From JBCCQH01 sp039024435 (lineage in GTDB: Bacteria; Bacteroidota; Bacteroidia; J057; JADKCL01): a stretch of 38,331 bases of DNA. A program made the translations under genes and the position numbers. The stretch lies in assembly GCA_039024435.1 (NCBI GenBank), contig JBCCQH010000071.1:1-38331 (forward strand), written 5' to 3'. Below the pieces are notes generated by a model, which was given only the letters and a program-made list of their open reading frames with translations, did not search any database and was not told where the DNA came from. Shown one piece after another: positions 16,389 through 24,313 of the stretch (position 1 is its first letter; each line of letters starts with the position of its first letter).

Positions 16389-16955
16389 TCGGCAAAGCGT
16401 GTAATTGAACCATTCGATTCTTATCCGCCGAAGGCTCCGCCTCGGGCAGATTATCTTTTCTGGAAGGCATCTAATTCTACTTTTTCAGGTTTGCATTTCT
16501 GCCCAATCTTCCTCAAATGTGTCTTCGCGACGCGCGACAAAGGAGATCGCGAGGGCTACGCAGTGATCATTAGCGGGGCTGCTTTTCCGGCTCAATGCGG
16601 CACCGCCCAAAATCTTTCACTGCGCCCTGGCGCGTTGGCGAAGACGGGTTGGTGTTTTTTTAACCTCACAAAGTAGAACTAACCGCAAACACCAGGGCGT
16701 TACTGCGTAATTCAAACAACAAAATCCGTATGGTCCCTGGACCCTGGACCATTATCTTTATTGAGTTGCAGTATTTGACCGCTTGCGGAGTGATTTGCGA
16801 TGCGAATCCGCCCGGCACTGCTTGCTTTTACGATTTGAGCGCTCCGGTGGATACAAGCCAAAACGCGACGTTCGCGGAAAAAAAACACCTAAGGTTTGTA
16901 TCGCACCTTATAGATTATTTATTTTAACAGGTTGTATGACACTTAATCTGGGATT
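16389..16955. other. Intergenic region with family 2 element
   Basis: After lipA there is a weak hairpin (16428-16445, CCG(A)AGGC with GCCTCGG) that could serve as its terminator, then the family 2 copy B. Beyond it, TGGTCC and GGACCA at 16731-16751 flank repeated CTGGACC units. No protein or RNA gene is supported. Confidence 0.55.
16472..16681 (+). repeat. Family 2 inverted-repeat element, copy B
   Basis: This second copy of the roughly 210-bp element has termini TAATTCTACTTTTTCAGGTT and the complement of TAGTTCTACTTTGTGAGGTT, a clear terminal inverted repeat. An inner inverted pair (TCTTCGCGACGCGC and GCGCGTTGGCGAAGA) would let the strand fold into a long hairpin. The centre is nearly identical to copy A. 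It has no transposase gene. Confidence 0.8.
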
Positions 16956-19676
16956 ATGAGAAGATACCTCTACGCAGCCACTTCTGCGCTGATGATCGTT
17001 GCTTTTACATTTGGGCAAATTTCCGCTCAGCTCAATATATTTTGGGAAGAAGCCGGCCCGAACAATATGGGCAACCATACCCGTGCCATGCTGGTAGACG
17101 GAAATGGTGATGTCTGGGCGGGTTCGGTCGGTGGTGGCCTTTGGAAATCCACCAATCAAGGCTTCACTTGGAGTCAGGTGACCGGACTCGACGGGACTTT
17201 GGCCGTTTCCAGCATTGCCGCCAGTGGCAATCGCATCTATGTGGGCACCGGGGAAAAGCTTTACTTTGAGCCCGACAATGCCTACATCGGCAATTTCAAC
17301 ATCAACCGCATTGACACCCTCAAGGAAACGTTCCATCAGTTTTCCGGGCAGCCCGGGGAAGGCGTATACGTCTCTACCGACGGCGGGATGACCTGGGACC
17401 ACGACAATGCGACCTGGGGTCCGAGCAATCCGCCCTACGAGGGCGTATTCAGCTCGATCCAAAAAGTTGCCACCAACGGCAGCCGGACCTTCATTGCCAC
17501 GGTTGAAGGAATGTACTGGTCAGACAATGCCGACCTCAGCACCGTTACCAAGTGCACCGGCTCGACTGATTTTGAAGGCGATCCCATCGTGGACGTAGAG
17601 TTTGCCGCGGGCAATGTCGTCCTTGCCGCCACACAAGACACGCTTTACCGCTCCACCAACGGTGGTGCTTCCTTTATCTCGGTGACCGATAGCATTCCGG
17701 TGGGCACCACTCCGCCGAACAACCGCTTTGCCGGGGACCGCGTGGAAATTGAGGTGGCGCCTTCCGATCCCAACATTTGCTACGTCGCCGGTGCTTCCGG
17801 TATCAATGGCAACTGTACTGGGGTTTGGCGCTCGACCGACGCCGGGGAAAACTGGGTCCGCATTGCTCCTTTTGAATCGGCTACCTTCCAGCCATTCCAG
17901 GGCAACGGTCTTTACTCGTTGGTTTTGGCGGTTCCGCCGAATGACCCGCTGGCCGTAGTTCTCGGGGGCGAAAAGCTCTACAAATACAGCGAAAACACCG
18001 GTTGGAACGACGCGGCCAGTCACAGCAACATTCCTGGATTCACCACGGATTACGTACCGACCCCGATGCTGTCGATCGCTTTTGATCCCACCACCGACTC
18101 CACGCTCTACATCGGTACGGACCAAGAGATTGTGCGCTCGACCGACCTGAGCGGTACCTACTCGATCAAGACGAAAGGGTTCAACAACGCTTCCCTCTAT
18201 GGGGTTTCTCCGAATCCGGACTTCAGCCTGTTGCTTTCCGACCGTTATATGGGGCTGCTCTATCGTGTGCCGGATTCCGCCAACAAGCAAGAATTTACCG
18301 ATATCTACTCGGCCGCCGCGACCCGCACGGGAATCGCGCGCTTTACCACCACCAACCCGAACTATATCATCGGCCAGGGTGCCGATGGGGGTCTGGTCCG
18401 CTCCTTTAACAAAGGGGAAGCCTTTGAGCAGTTCTACGGGGTGCCGATCGAGCCGATCCACCCGTCCTACGGTAGCCCACCCGACTCGATCTTTGTCGAC
18501 CGCGCCAACGCCACTTCGGGTAGCGGTGGCCTCTACGATGTTCCGACTCTACCGGTCAATGCTTGGTGCCTCGATGAGTACATCCCCCCCACTGCCCTGA
18601 GCAACGACACTTCCATCCTGGAAACGCCGATCTGGCTGTACCTGTGCTCCCGCCACTTTGTCTGGGTCTGTACCAATCCCTTCGGTGGGGTCGACTCCCT
18701 CCCGAACTGGAACCGGATCACGCCGGACCTCGTGCAAGACTTTTTCGGCAACGGCCAGCGTGAGTACTACAGCGCAATCGCCGTCTCCGGTGACGCCGAC
18801 CACGTAGTGTACGTCGGTACGAACACGGGCAAGCTCTTCCGCATCGAAGACGCCAACGATCCCCTGAACATGGACCTGACCACGAAGATCATTCGGGTCG
18901 ACACCATGCAGACCTTCGCCATGCCCAACCGCTGGATCTCCGACATCGAGTTTGCTCCGGGCGATCCCAACAATCTGATCGTGACCTACGGGTCCTACGC
19001 AAAAGGCGACGATCGCGTCTTTGTCACCAACAATGCCAAAGCCGCCAGTCCGACCTTCCGCAGCATCCAGTCCAACCTGCCCGCAGACCTGCCGGTGTAC
19101 ACCGCCGCTTTCCACCCGGATGCCAATGTAACCGCCATCTTGCTCGGAACCGACGAAGGTGTCTACGGCACGGACAGCGATTACGGAAATGCCAGCGCCA
19201 CAATTGCCTGGAGCCGCGAAAGCACCAATATCGGTACGGTACCAGTGACCGACATTGCTTTCCGCCGCTACTATCTGAATCAGATCGACCCGGACAACTA
19301 TTCTTACGCCCCCGACTACCGCGTATTCGTCGCGACCCACGGCCGCGGAGCGTTCAAGAGTTCGACCCTGGTCAACCGTCCGGAAGAGACCACCGCCAGC
19401 GCTGCCGGCATCAAGATGGACCTCGCGCCGAACCCGACCGAGGTAACTTCGACGATACAGTTGCAGCTTGACCGCCCGACCAAGGTGACCCTGGAAGCCT
19501 ACAACCTCGAAGGCCGCCGGATCGCCCTCATCCGGGACCGCCGCTACCCCACCGGCAACTACAACATCCCGTTTGATGTCTCGGACCTGCCGACCGGAGT
19601 GTACCTGGTAAAAGGAATCTTCAGCAACAGCCAAGGGATATCTCAAAAGACCATGAAGCAAGTCGTCGTGAAATAA
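16956..19676 (+). CDS. T9SS-exported Asp-box (BNR/sortilin-like) repeat protein
   Basis: A large secreted or surface protein of 906 residues. It has an N-terminal signal peptide (about 1-25, ending QISAQ) and a long series of beta-propeller repeats with Asp-box motifs such as KSTNQGFTWS, VSTDGGMTWD, RSTNGGASF and RSTDAGENW. A C-terminal type IX secretion sorting domain starts near residue 820 (LAPNPTEVTSTIQLQL) and ends in the usual basic KTMKQVVVK. It resembles sialidase/VPS10-type propellers annotated as glycosyl-hydrolase-like, but no catalytic residues can be assigned, so binding is as likely as catalysis. It forms a single-gene unit with a strong terminator. Confidence 0.93.
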   Translation: MRRYLYAATSALMIVAFTFGQISAQLNIFWEEAGPNNMGNHTRAMLVDGNGDVWAGSVGGGLWKSTNQGFTWSQVTGLDGTLAVSSIAASGNRIYVGTGEKLYFEPDNAYIGNFNINRIDTLKETFHQFSGQPGEGVYVSTDGGMTWDHDNATWGPSNPPYEGVFSSIQKVATNGSRTFIATVEGMYWSDNADLSTVTKCTGSTDFEGDPIVDVEFAAGNVVLAATQDTLYRSTNGGASFISVTDSIPVGTTPPNNRFAGDRVEIEVAPSDPNICYVAGASGINGNCTGVWRSTDAGENWVRIAPFESATFQPFQGNGLYSLVLAVPPNDPLAVVLGGEKLYKYSENTGWNDAASHSNIPGFTTDYVPTPMLSIAFDPTTDSTLYIGTDQEIVRSTDLSGTYSIKTKGFNNASLYGVSPNPDFSLLLSDRYMGLLYRVPDSANKQEFTDIYSAAATRTGIARFTTTNPNYIIGQGADGGLVRSFNKGEAFEQFYGVPIEPIHPSYGSPPDSIFVDRANATSGSGGLYDVPTLPVNAWCLDEYIPPTALSNDTSILETPIWLYLCSRHFVWVCTNPFGGVDSLPNWNRITPDLVQDFFGNGQREYYSAIAVSGDADHVVYVGTNTGKLFRIEDANDPLNMDLTTKIIRVDTMQTFAMPNRWISDIEFAPGDPNNLIVTYGSYAKGDDRVFVTNNAKAASPTFRSIQSNLPADLPVYTAAFHPDANVTAILLGTDEGVYGTDSDYGNASATIAWSRESTNIGTVPVTDIAFRRYYLNQIDPDNYSYAPDYRVFVATHGRGAFKSSTLVNRPEETTASAAGIKMDLAPNPTEVTSTIQLQLDRPTKVTLEAYNLEGRRIALIRDRRYPTGNYNIPFDVSDLPTGVYLVKGIFSNSQGISQKTMKQVVVK

Positions 19677-19708
19677 GGCTTGCCCGAAATACCAGCAGTT
19701 TACTGCGG

Positions 19709-19738
19709 AAAACCCTGCCCCCCGGCAGGGTTTTCTTG
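19709..19738 (+). terminator. Terminator of the T9SS propeller gene
   Basis: A perfect 11-bp stem AAAACCCTGCC/GGCAGGGTTTT with a CCCC loop runs into TTTTCTTGTT, 32 nt after the stop codon. Confidence 0.9.
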
Positions 19739-19803
19739 TTGGCGGAATTGTGAAAAATTTTTCCCGGAAACGTAACCCGGCGTTCCCCTGATTTTGTCCG
19801 TCG

Positions 19804-19861
19804 GAAACACTGTTCCGGTATGGAACAACGCATTGTTTCACTCTGGAACAGTGAAACACTG
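19804..19861. repeat. Overlapping inverted and direct repeat cluster
   Basis: GAAACACTG occurs at both ends as a direct repeat (19804-19812, 19853-19861). CACTGTTCC (19808-19816) is complementary to GGAACAGTG (19845-19853). TGTTCC/GGAACA (19811-19827) and TGTTTCACT/AGTGAAACA (19834-19858) form two alternative smaller hairpins. Mutually exclusive folds are possible. Role unknown; it could be a protein-binding region or an RNA switch-like structure. Confidence 0.5.
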
Positions 19862-19982
19862 CGCCCCGGATCCACCTCCCCCCACGCCACTGATGATCAA
19901 TACATTGCACTGTTGGCACAGCGTTTGCCACTTAGAGTGTGAATTGGAAAAGAAAAATATTTCCCGTTGGACGCAACCAATT

Positions 19983-20040
19983 CACTCGCTAAAACATCTG
20001 ACGGTAACAGAAACGAATTCTGGATACACTCGCTAAAACA
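19983..20040 (+). repeat. 14-bp direct repeat before the small exported gene
   Basis: CACTCGCTAAAACA is present twice without mismatch, 44 nt start to start (19983-19996 and 20027-20040). The second copy ends 8 nt before the start codon. Such a tandem could be paired regulator-binding sites or a small duplication of the leader. Confidence 0.55.
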
Positions 20041-20048
20041 ACTTTATC

Positions 20049-20420
20049 ATGAACACCACGCAAAACATCCGCAAAACCTACCGTCGCTTCATCGTCCTGC
20101 CGTTGATGCTCCTCCTGACCGTCATGATGGTCCAGGCCGGTCCCGGCAGCACCAACAAGCAAAAGAGCCGCCTCACTTCGAAAGTGAAGAAGATGGTGGA
20201 AAATGTTGATGCCTCCAACAAAGCTACGCTCACCGGAGAGGCAGTTGTGTTCTTCCGCGTCAACGAAAAAGGCCAGGTCATGGTCAAGGGCGTCTTCGGC
20301 ACGAATGACGACCTCATCGAGCACGTGGAAACCTCTCTGCACGGCGAACTCATCAAGATGGATGGACTCGATCCCGAGCAGGAGTATCAGGTCAAACTCC
20401 GTTACGAGGACCTGCGCTAA
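20049..20420 (+). CDS. Small exported protein, TonB-C-like fold possible
   Basis: This 123-residue protein has a basic N-terminus followed by a hydrophobic signal (FIVLPLMLLLTVMMVQAGPG). The mature part contains AVVFFRVNEKGQVMVKGVFG then DDLIEHVETSLHGELI, a strand-strand-helix pattern resembling TonB C-terminal-like periplasmic domains. That resemblance is an inference from pattern only. No catalytic residue is seen. It stands alone with a repeat-rich leader; a weak CCTGTT/AACAGG hairpin follows the stop by about 18 nt. Confidence 0.7.
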   Translation: MNTTQNIRKTYRRFIVLPLMLLLTVMMVQAGPGSTNKQKSRLTSKVKKMVENVDASNKATLTGEAVVFFRVNEKGQVMVKGVFGTNDDLIEHVETSLHGELIKMDGLDPEQEYQVKLRYEDLR

Positions 20421-21135
20421 ACGGTACAAAAATCAAGTCCTGTTACAACAGGCGTCGTTCTTACACTTAATTTTTTGGTTGTCTAGTGATATGACCCCCT
20501 CGTTGGCCATAGATTTGACTCGAGAGTTACCTTCTCATACTCCTGAAAAATTTCGCTGACGGGGGGCGAATATCCTCCCCAAATCCGTGCGGAAAAGGTA
20601 TCTGCCATCGCCCCTCCCAATCGTGGACGTAAGCCGGACCCAATCTCGCTAGAAATCGCCCGGACCAAATGCATATCACCGACAACCCAGCATCTTGGGC
20701 ACACCCAATGAGGCGGAAGGAACATCAACCCTGCAGAACCGCATTGCGGAATCATCCTCTGCAACTCGGGTCCAAAGTTCGCTTTTTACCGAGGTTCTTT
20801 TTCCCCTCATTGGCTGTGATCGAGAGGCAAAACACTCGGAGGCGGTTCGTAATTGACTTGTGAAATTTGCTAGCGCAGATTTTTTTGTCCATCGAAGCTC
20901 ATTTTGGAGTCCATGGCTCGAGCTAAGGGCGAGAAAATAGCTGAAGAGGGGCGGAAAAGATGCCGTAGCAAAATCGCAGAATTAATTTTAAACAGCCTCT
21001 TGACAGCAAGAAGTGGTGCGTAGCCCTTCTACGGCATCGGCGGTATGGACACAGATGATGGATCCGCCGGAGCAAAACGTAGAACGCGACGCACCATTTT
21101 TCTTTTGTCCCCCCAAAAAGGCTAAATTTATCCCC
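20421..21135. other. Intergenic region with family 1 element
   Basis: It contains a small palindrome at 20439-20452, about 385 nt with no gene or RNA recognised, then family 1 copy 4, and the leader of the ABC ATPase gene. TTTTGTCC and TAAATTTA close to the ATPase start are poor matches in spacing to the Bacteroidota promoter. Confidence 0.55.
20838..21000 (+). repeat. Family 1 MITE-like element, copy 4
   Basis: It is full length, with termini GGAGGCGGTTCGTAATT and TTTTAAACAGCCTCT. The internal blocks TTTTTTTGTCCATCGAAGC and GAGGGGCGGAAAAGATGCC match copies 1 and 3. It lies 135 nt before the ABC ATPase start, the only copy not placed at the 3' end of a minus-strand gene. Confidence 0.8.
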
Positions 21136-21825
21136 ATGATTCGGACCCAGGCGCTCACCAAACGATACTTTACCGACGAGATCGAGACGATCGCCCTCAA
21201 TGCGGTCGACATCGCGATTGAGCCGGGAGAATTCGTCAGCATCATGGGTCCGTCCGGCTGTGGCAAAACCACCCTGCTCAATCTCTTGGGGATGATCGAC
21301 CGGGCGACCTCCGGTTCTTACCACTTGCTCGACCGCGACGTTTCCCGACTCAGTGAACGCAAACGCGCGGCTTTTCGCAAGGAAAATATCGGCTTTGTCT
21401 TCCAAAACTTCAATCTCATTGAGGAATTGAACGTCTACGAAAACGTGGAATTGCCCCTGATCTACGCTGGGATGCGCTCGGGTGAGCGCAAACTCCGGGT
21501 GGTCGAATTGCTGGAGCAGTTGAACATGATGCACCGCCGCTTCCACTACCCACAGCAGCTTTCCGGCGGACAGCAGCAACGCGTCGCGGTCGCCCGCGCC
21601 ATCGTCACCCAACCCCGGCTCGTCCTTGCCGACGAGCCGACCGGCAACCTCGACACCACCAATGGCGACGAGGTTATGCGCCTGCTGACGGAACTGAACG
21701 AGGACGGGACCACCATCGTCATGGTCACCCACTCGGCCCGCAACGCCGAGTACGGACACCGGATCATCCGCCTACTGGATGGCCGGGTCGTAGCCGAAAA
21801 TAAGCTTCGCAGCTACCATGTTTAA
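21136..21825 (+). CDS. ABC transporter ATP-binding protein (LolD/MacB type)
   Basis: Cytoplasmic ATPase subunit powering the neighbouring FtsX-type permease. The 229-residue product has Walker A GPSGCGKTT (about 39-47), the signature LSGGQQQRVAVARAI, Walker B LVLADEPTGNLD, and the H-loop in MVTHS. All are intact, in contrast to the exporter ABC protein at 10-12 kb. The ATG giving MIRTQALTKRYF matches the family start; a longer in-frame extension upstream lacks family character. It overlaps the permease start by 8 nt. LolCDE/MacB-type systems move lipoproteins or expel substrates by mechanotransmission; the substrate here is unknown. Confidence 0.95.
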   Translation: MIRTQALTKRYFTDEIETIALNAVDIAIEPGEFVSIMGPSGCGKTTLLNLLGMIDRATSGSYHLLDRDVSRLSERKRAAFRKENIGFVFQNFNLIEELNVYENVELPLIYAGMRSGERKLRVVELLEQLNMMHRRFHYPQQLSGGQQQRVAVARAIVTQPRLVLADEPTGNLDTTNGDEVMRLLTELNEDGTTIVMVTHSARNAEYGHRIIRLLDGRVVAENKLRSYHV

Positions 21826-24241
21826 GATCTACTTCAAAGTCGCCATCCGCAATCTGCTGCGCAACCGCCTCCACGCGGCCGTCAATATCCTCGGGCTGTC
21901 GGTGGGCATTGCGGTGTCGATCATCGTCTTTCTCTACCTCCAAAGCGAACTCACCTACGACAATTACCACCGGGACAGCGACAACCTGTACCGCATGGCC
22001 TCCAACTTTGTGACGAATGGAGACCGCGAACGCACCGCAATTTCTGCGTCTGGCCTGGGGCCCCTGCTCAAGGAACAAAACGAGTTCATCGCCGGCTACA
22101 CCCGGACTTCCTTTCTTTCGCGCTCGCAGATGTCCTCGCCGCACCACCGAAGCTTCGAAGAGGATCTGATGGCGGCGGATGAGCACTTTTTTCAGGTGTT
22201 TGACTATCCAATGATCCAGGGAAACCCACACACTTGCCTGGCCCAACCGCGCAGCATCGTGCTGTCCCGCTCCCTCGCGCGGAAATACTTTGGCGACCGC
22301 AACCCCATCGGGCAGACGATGACTTCCAGCACCAAGCGCAGCTACAGGGTCACCGGGGTGATTGAAGATATTCCCCGAAATACCCACCACTACTTCAATG
22401 GCCTCATCTCGCTGAGTTCAATTCCGCGGAAGGACCTGGGCTGTCTCGAAGGCCAGGACTTCAACTTGTGGGCGGCTTCGGTCTATACCTTCTTGCGGCT
22501 GGAAGATGGATACACGCCCGAAGACTTTTACGTGGACTTCCCCGAGTTCTACACGCACAACATGGCGGCCATCGGCAACAACATCAATGGATTCTTTTAC
22601 CCGTATTTACAACCCCTGCGGGACATTCACCTGGACCCTCCGCTGGACTACGACAACTACGACAGCGGCAATCTGCTCTACATCTACGGATTTTCCGCCA
22701 TCGGGCTGTTTTTAATGCTGCTCGCCGCAATCAACTACACCAACATGGCCACCGCCCGCTCGACCACCCGTGCCCGGGAGGTGGGCCTGCGCAAAGTCAT
22801 GGGATCGCGCCGCCGCCAGTTGGTCATCCAGTTTCTGGGCGAATCCCTCCTCACGTCCCTGATCGCGCTGTTGCTCGCCCTCGCCCTGGTCGAGGTCACT
22901 CTGGAGCTTACCAATTTCAATTTACTTTTGGGCAAGGAACTCAGTCTCAAGCTGCTGGAAAATCCGGGACTGGGGCTAGCAATTGTGGGGATCACGGGGG
23001 TGATCGGATTGCTTTCCGGACTGTATCCGGCTTTTTTTCTGTCCGCAACCCTGCCTTCCCAGGCCCTGCGCCCCCGGGGACGCCAAGCCGGTCGCGGCCT
23101 CAATTTGCGCAAGGGCTTGGTGGTATTTCAGTTTACAGTTTCTATCGGGGTGATCATCGCGACCTTTCTGATGAAAAACCAGATCGATTACATGCGCAAC
23201 GTCAACATCGGCGACAATGGAGACAATACAGTGGTGCTGCCGCTGTACGATACCACTTTTGTACCGCGCCTGCCCACCATCCGCGCGGAAATCGAACGAC
23301 TGCCCGGGGTGGTAGCCACGACGACGGCCCGCCACCTCCCCGGGGGAAGCATCGCGCGGCTCATGTGCCGCATCGAAAAGGACAACGCAATCGGCGAGGC
23401 CATCACCGATTTCATGGAGGTCGGCTACGATTACCTTCCGGGGATGGACCTGAAAATCGTCGCCGGAAGCGACTTCCCTTCCCGGGCCCGGGAAGATTCC
23501 ACCGTGGAATACATCATCAATCAGACCGCCGCGCGGGAATTTTTCGGTGGGGATGCCATCGGCAAGCGGATCATGCCCGAAATTTACCTCAAAAAGCTCA
23601 AGCCAAAATTCGGGAAAGTGATCGGCGTCGTGGAGGATTTCAATGTCCACTCCCTGCGCTACGAGATGCGCCCGATGGTCCTGAAACCCGAGTACCCGGG
23701 CAGTGGCTTGCTGCACGTGCGCCTGGAAGCCGATCAAGTCCTCGGCACGATGGAAAATCTGGAACAGGTGTGGGCCGAACTCACCTCCACCCAAACCCCA
23801 TTTACGCCGTTTTTCTTCACCGAACGGTTCGAAAAACTCTACATCGCCGATGACCGCCTCAGCGGTCTCATGCGGATCCTGGCCAGCCTGTGTGTGCTCA
23901 TCTCTATCCTGGGGCTGCTGGGATTTGCCTCGTACAGCATCGAACAGCGGAAAAAAGAAATCGGGATTCGAAAGGTGCTCGGGGCCTCGATCATGCAGAT
24001 CGTCACCATCCTCTTCCGGGAGGTGTTTTACCTGGTGCTCTTCAGCATTGGGCTAGGCTCGATCCTTGCCTACCTGGTTTTACAGGTGTGGCTGGAACAA
24101 TTTGCCTACCACGCGGACATACCCATTGCGACCTTCTTCCTGGCCGGGATCTTCTCGCTGCTGCTCGCTTTGGTGACGGTGAGCTACCATTCGGTTCGCG
24201 CGGCACTGTCAAATCCGGTACACGCATTGAAATACGAATGA
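21818..24241 (+). CDS. FtsX/MacB-type ABC permease
   Basis: An 807-residue inner-membrane permease with a MacB-like arrangement duplicated as in many Bacteroidota. The N-terminal membrane helix lies near residues 20-42 (NILGLSVGIAVSIIVFLYL), followed by a periplasmic MacB-type core domain. A first FtsX domain (about 290-420) carries ARSTTRAREVGLRKVMGSRR, a second periplasmic domain begins around 450, and the C-terminal FtsX domain (about 690-807) carries SIEQRKKEIGIRKVLGAS. The repeated E(I/V)G(I/L)RKV(L/M)G motif is the cytoplasmic coupling helix that contacts the ATPase. Translational overlap with the ATPase gene implies a 1:1 complex. Confidence 0.95.
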   Translation: MFKIYFKVAIRNLLRNRLHAAVNILGLSVGIAVSIIVFLYLQSELTYDNYHRDSDNLYRMASNFVTNGDRERTAISASGLGPLLKEQNEFIAGYTRTSFLSRSQMSSPHHRSFEEDLMAADEHFFQVFDYPMIQGNPHTCLAQPRSIVLSRSLARKYFGDRNPIGQTMTSSTKRSYRVTGVIEDIPRNTHHYFNGLISLSSIPRKDLGCLEGQDFNLWAASVYTFLRLEDGYTPEDFYVDFPEFYTHNMAAIGNNINGFFYPYLQPLRDIHLDPPLDYDNYDSGNLLYIYGFSAIGLFLMLLAAINYTNMATARSTTRAREVGLRKVMGSRRRQLVIQFLGESLLTSLIALLLALALVEVTLELTNFNLLLGKELSLKLLENPGLGLAIVGITGVIGLLSGLYPAFFLSATLPSQALRPRGRQAGRGLNLRKGLVVFQFTVSIGVIIATFLMKNQIDYMRNVNIGDNGDNTVVLPLYDTTFVPRLPTIRAEIERLPGVVATTTARHLPGGSIARLMCRIEKDNAIGEAITDFMEVGYDYLPGMDLKIVAGSDFPSRAREDSTVEYIINQTAAREFFGGDAIGKRIMPEIYLKKLKPKFGKVIGVVEDFNVHSLRYEMRPMVLKPEYPGSGLLHVRLEADQVLGTMENLEQVWAELTSTQTPFTPFFFTERFEKLYIADDRLSGLMRILASLCVLISILGLLGFASYSIEQRKKEIGIRKVLGASIMQIVTILFREVFYLVLFSIGLGSILAYLVLQVWLEQFAYHADIPIATFFLAGIFSLLLALVTVSYHSVRAALSNPVHALKYE

Positions 24242-24271
24242 GCGCTCCCTGCACAAACCGCAACGTTGCCT

Positions 24272-24279
24272 TAATTTTG
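24272..24279 (+). promoter_or_regulatory. Possible -7 promoter element of the M61 peptidase gene
   Basis: TAATTTTG matches the TAnnTTTG Bacteroidota -7 consensus exactly and lies 35 nt before the peptidase ATG. No good TTTG -33 element is found at the expected spacing, so this is weak. The permease stop is only 31 nt upstream, so read-through from the ABC genes is also possible. Confidence 0.3.
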
Positions 24280-24313
24280 TAACAATTCGAACAACACTCA
24301 ATACGGTAGATCC

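Larger units (their letters stand above)
19677..20048. other. Intergenic region with terminator and repeat clusters
   Basis: It holds the terminator of the secreted propeller gene, a cluster of overlapping inverted and direct repeats (19804-19861), and a 14-bp direct repeat just before the next gene. No other gene is supported. Confidence 0.6.

Noticed and set aside
22468..23853. A 461-codon frame inside the FtsX permease gene in another phase.
   Set aside because: It is a shadow frame of GC-rich coding DNA; the permease frame has clear family motifs throughout.
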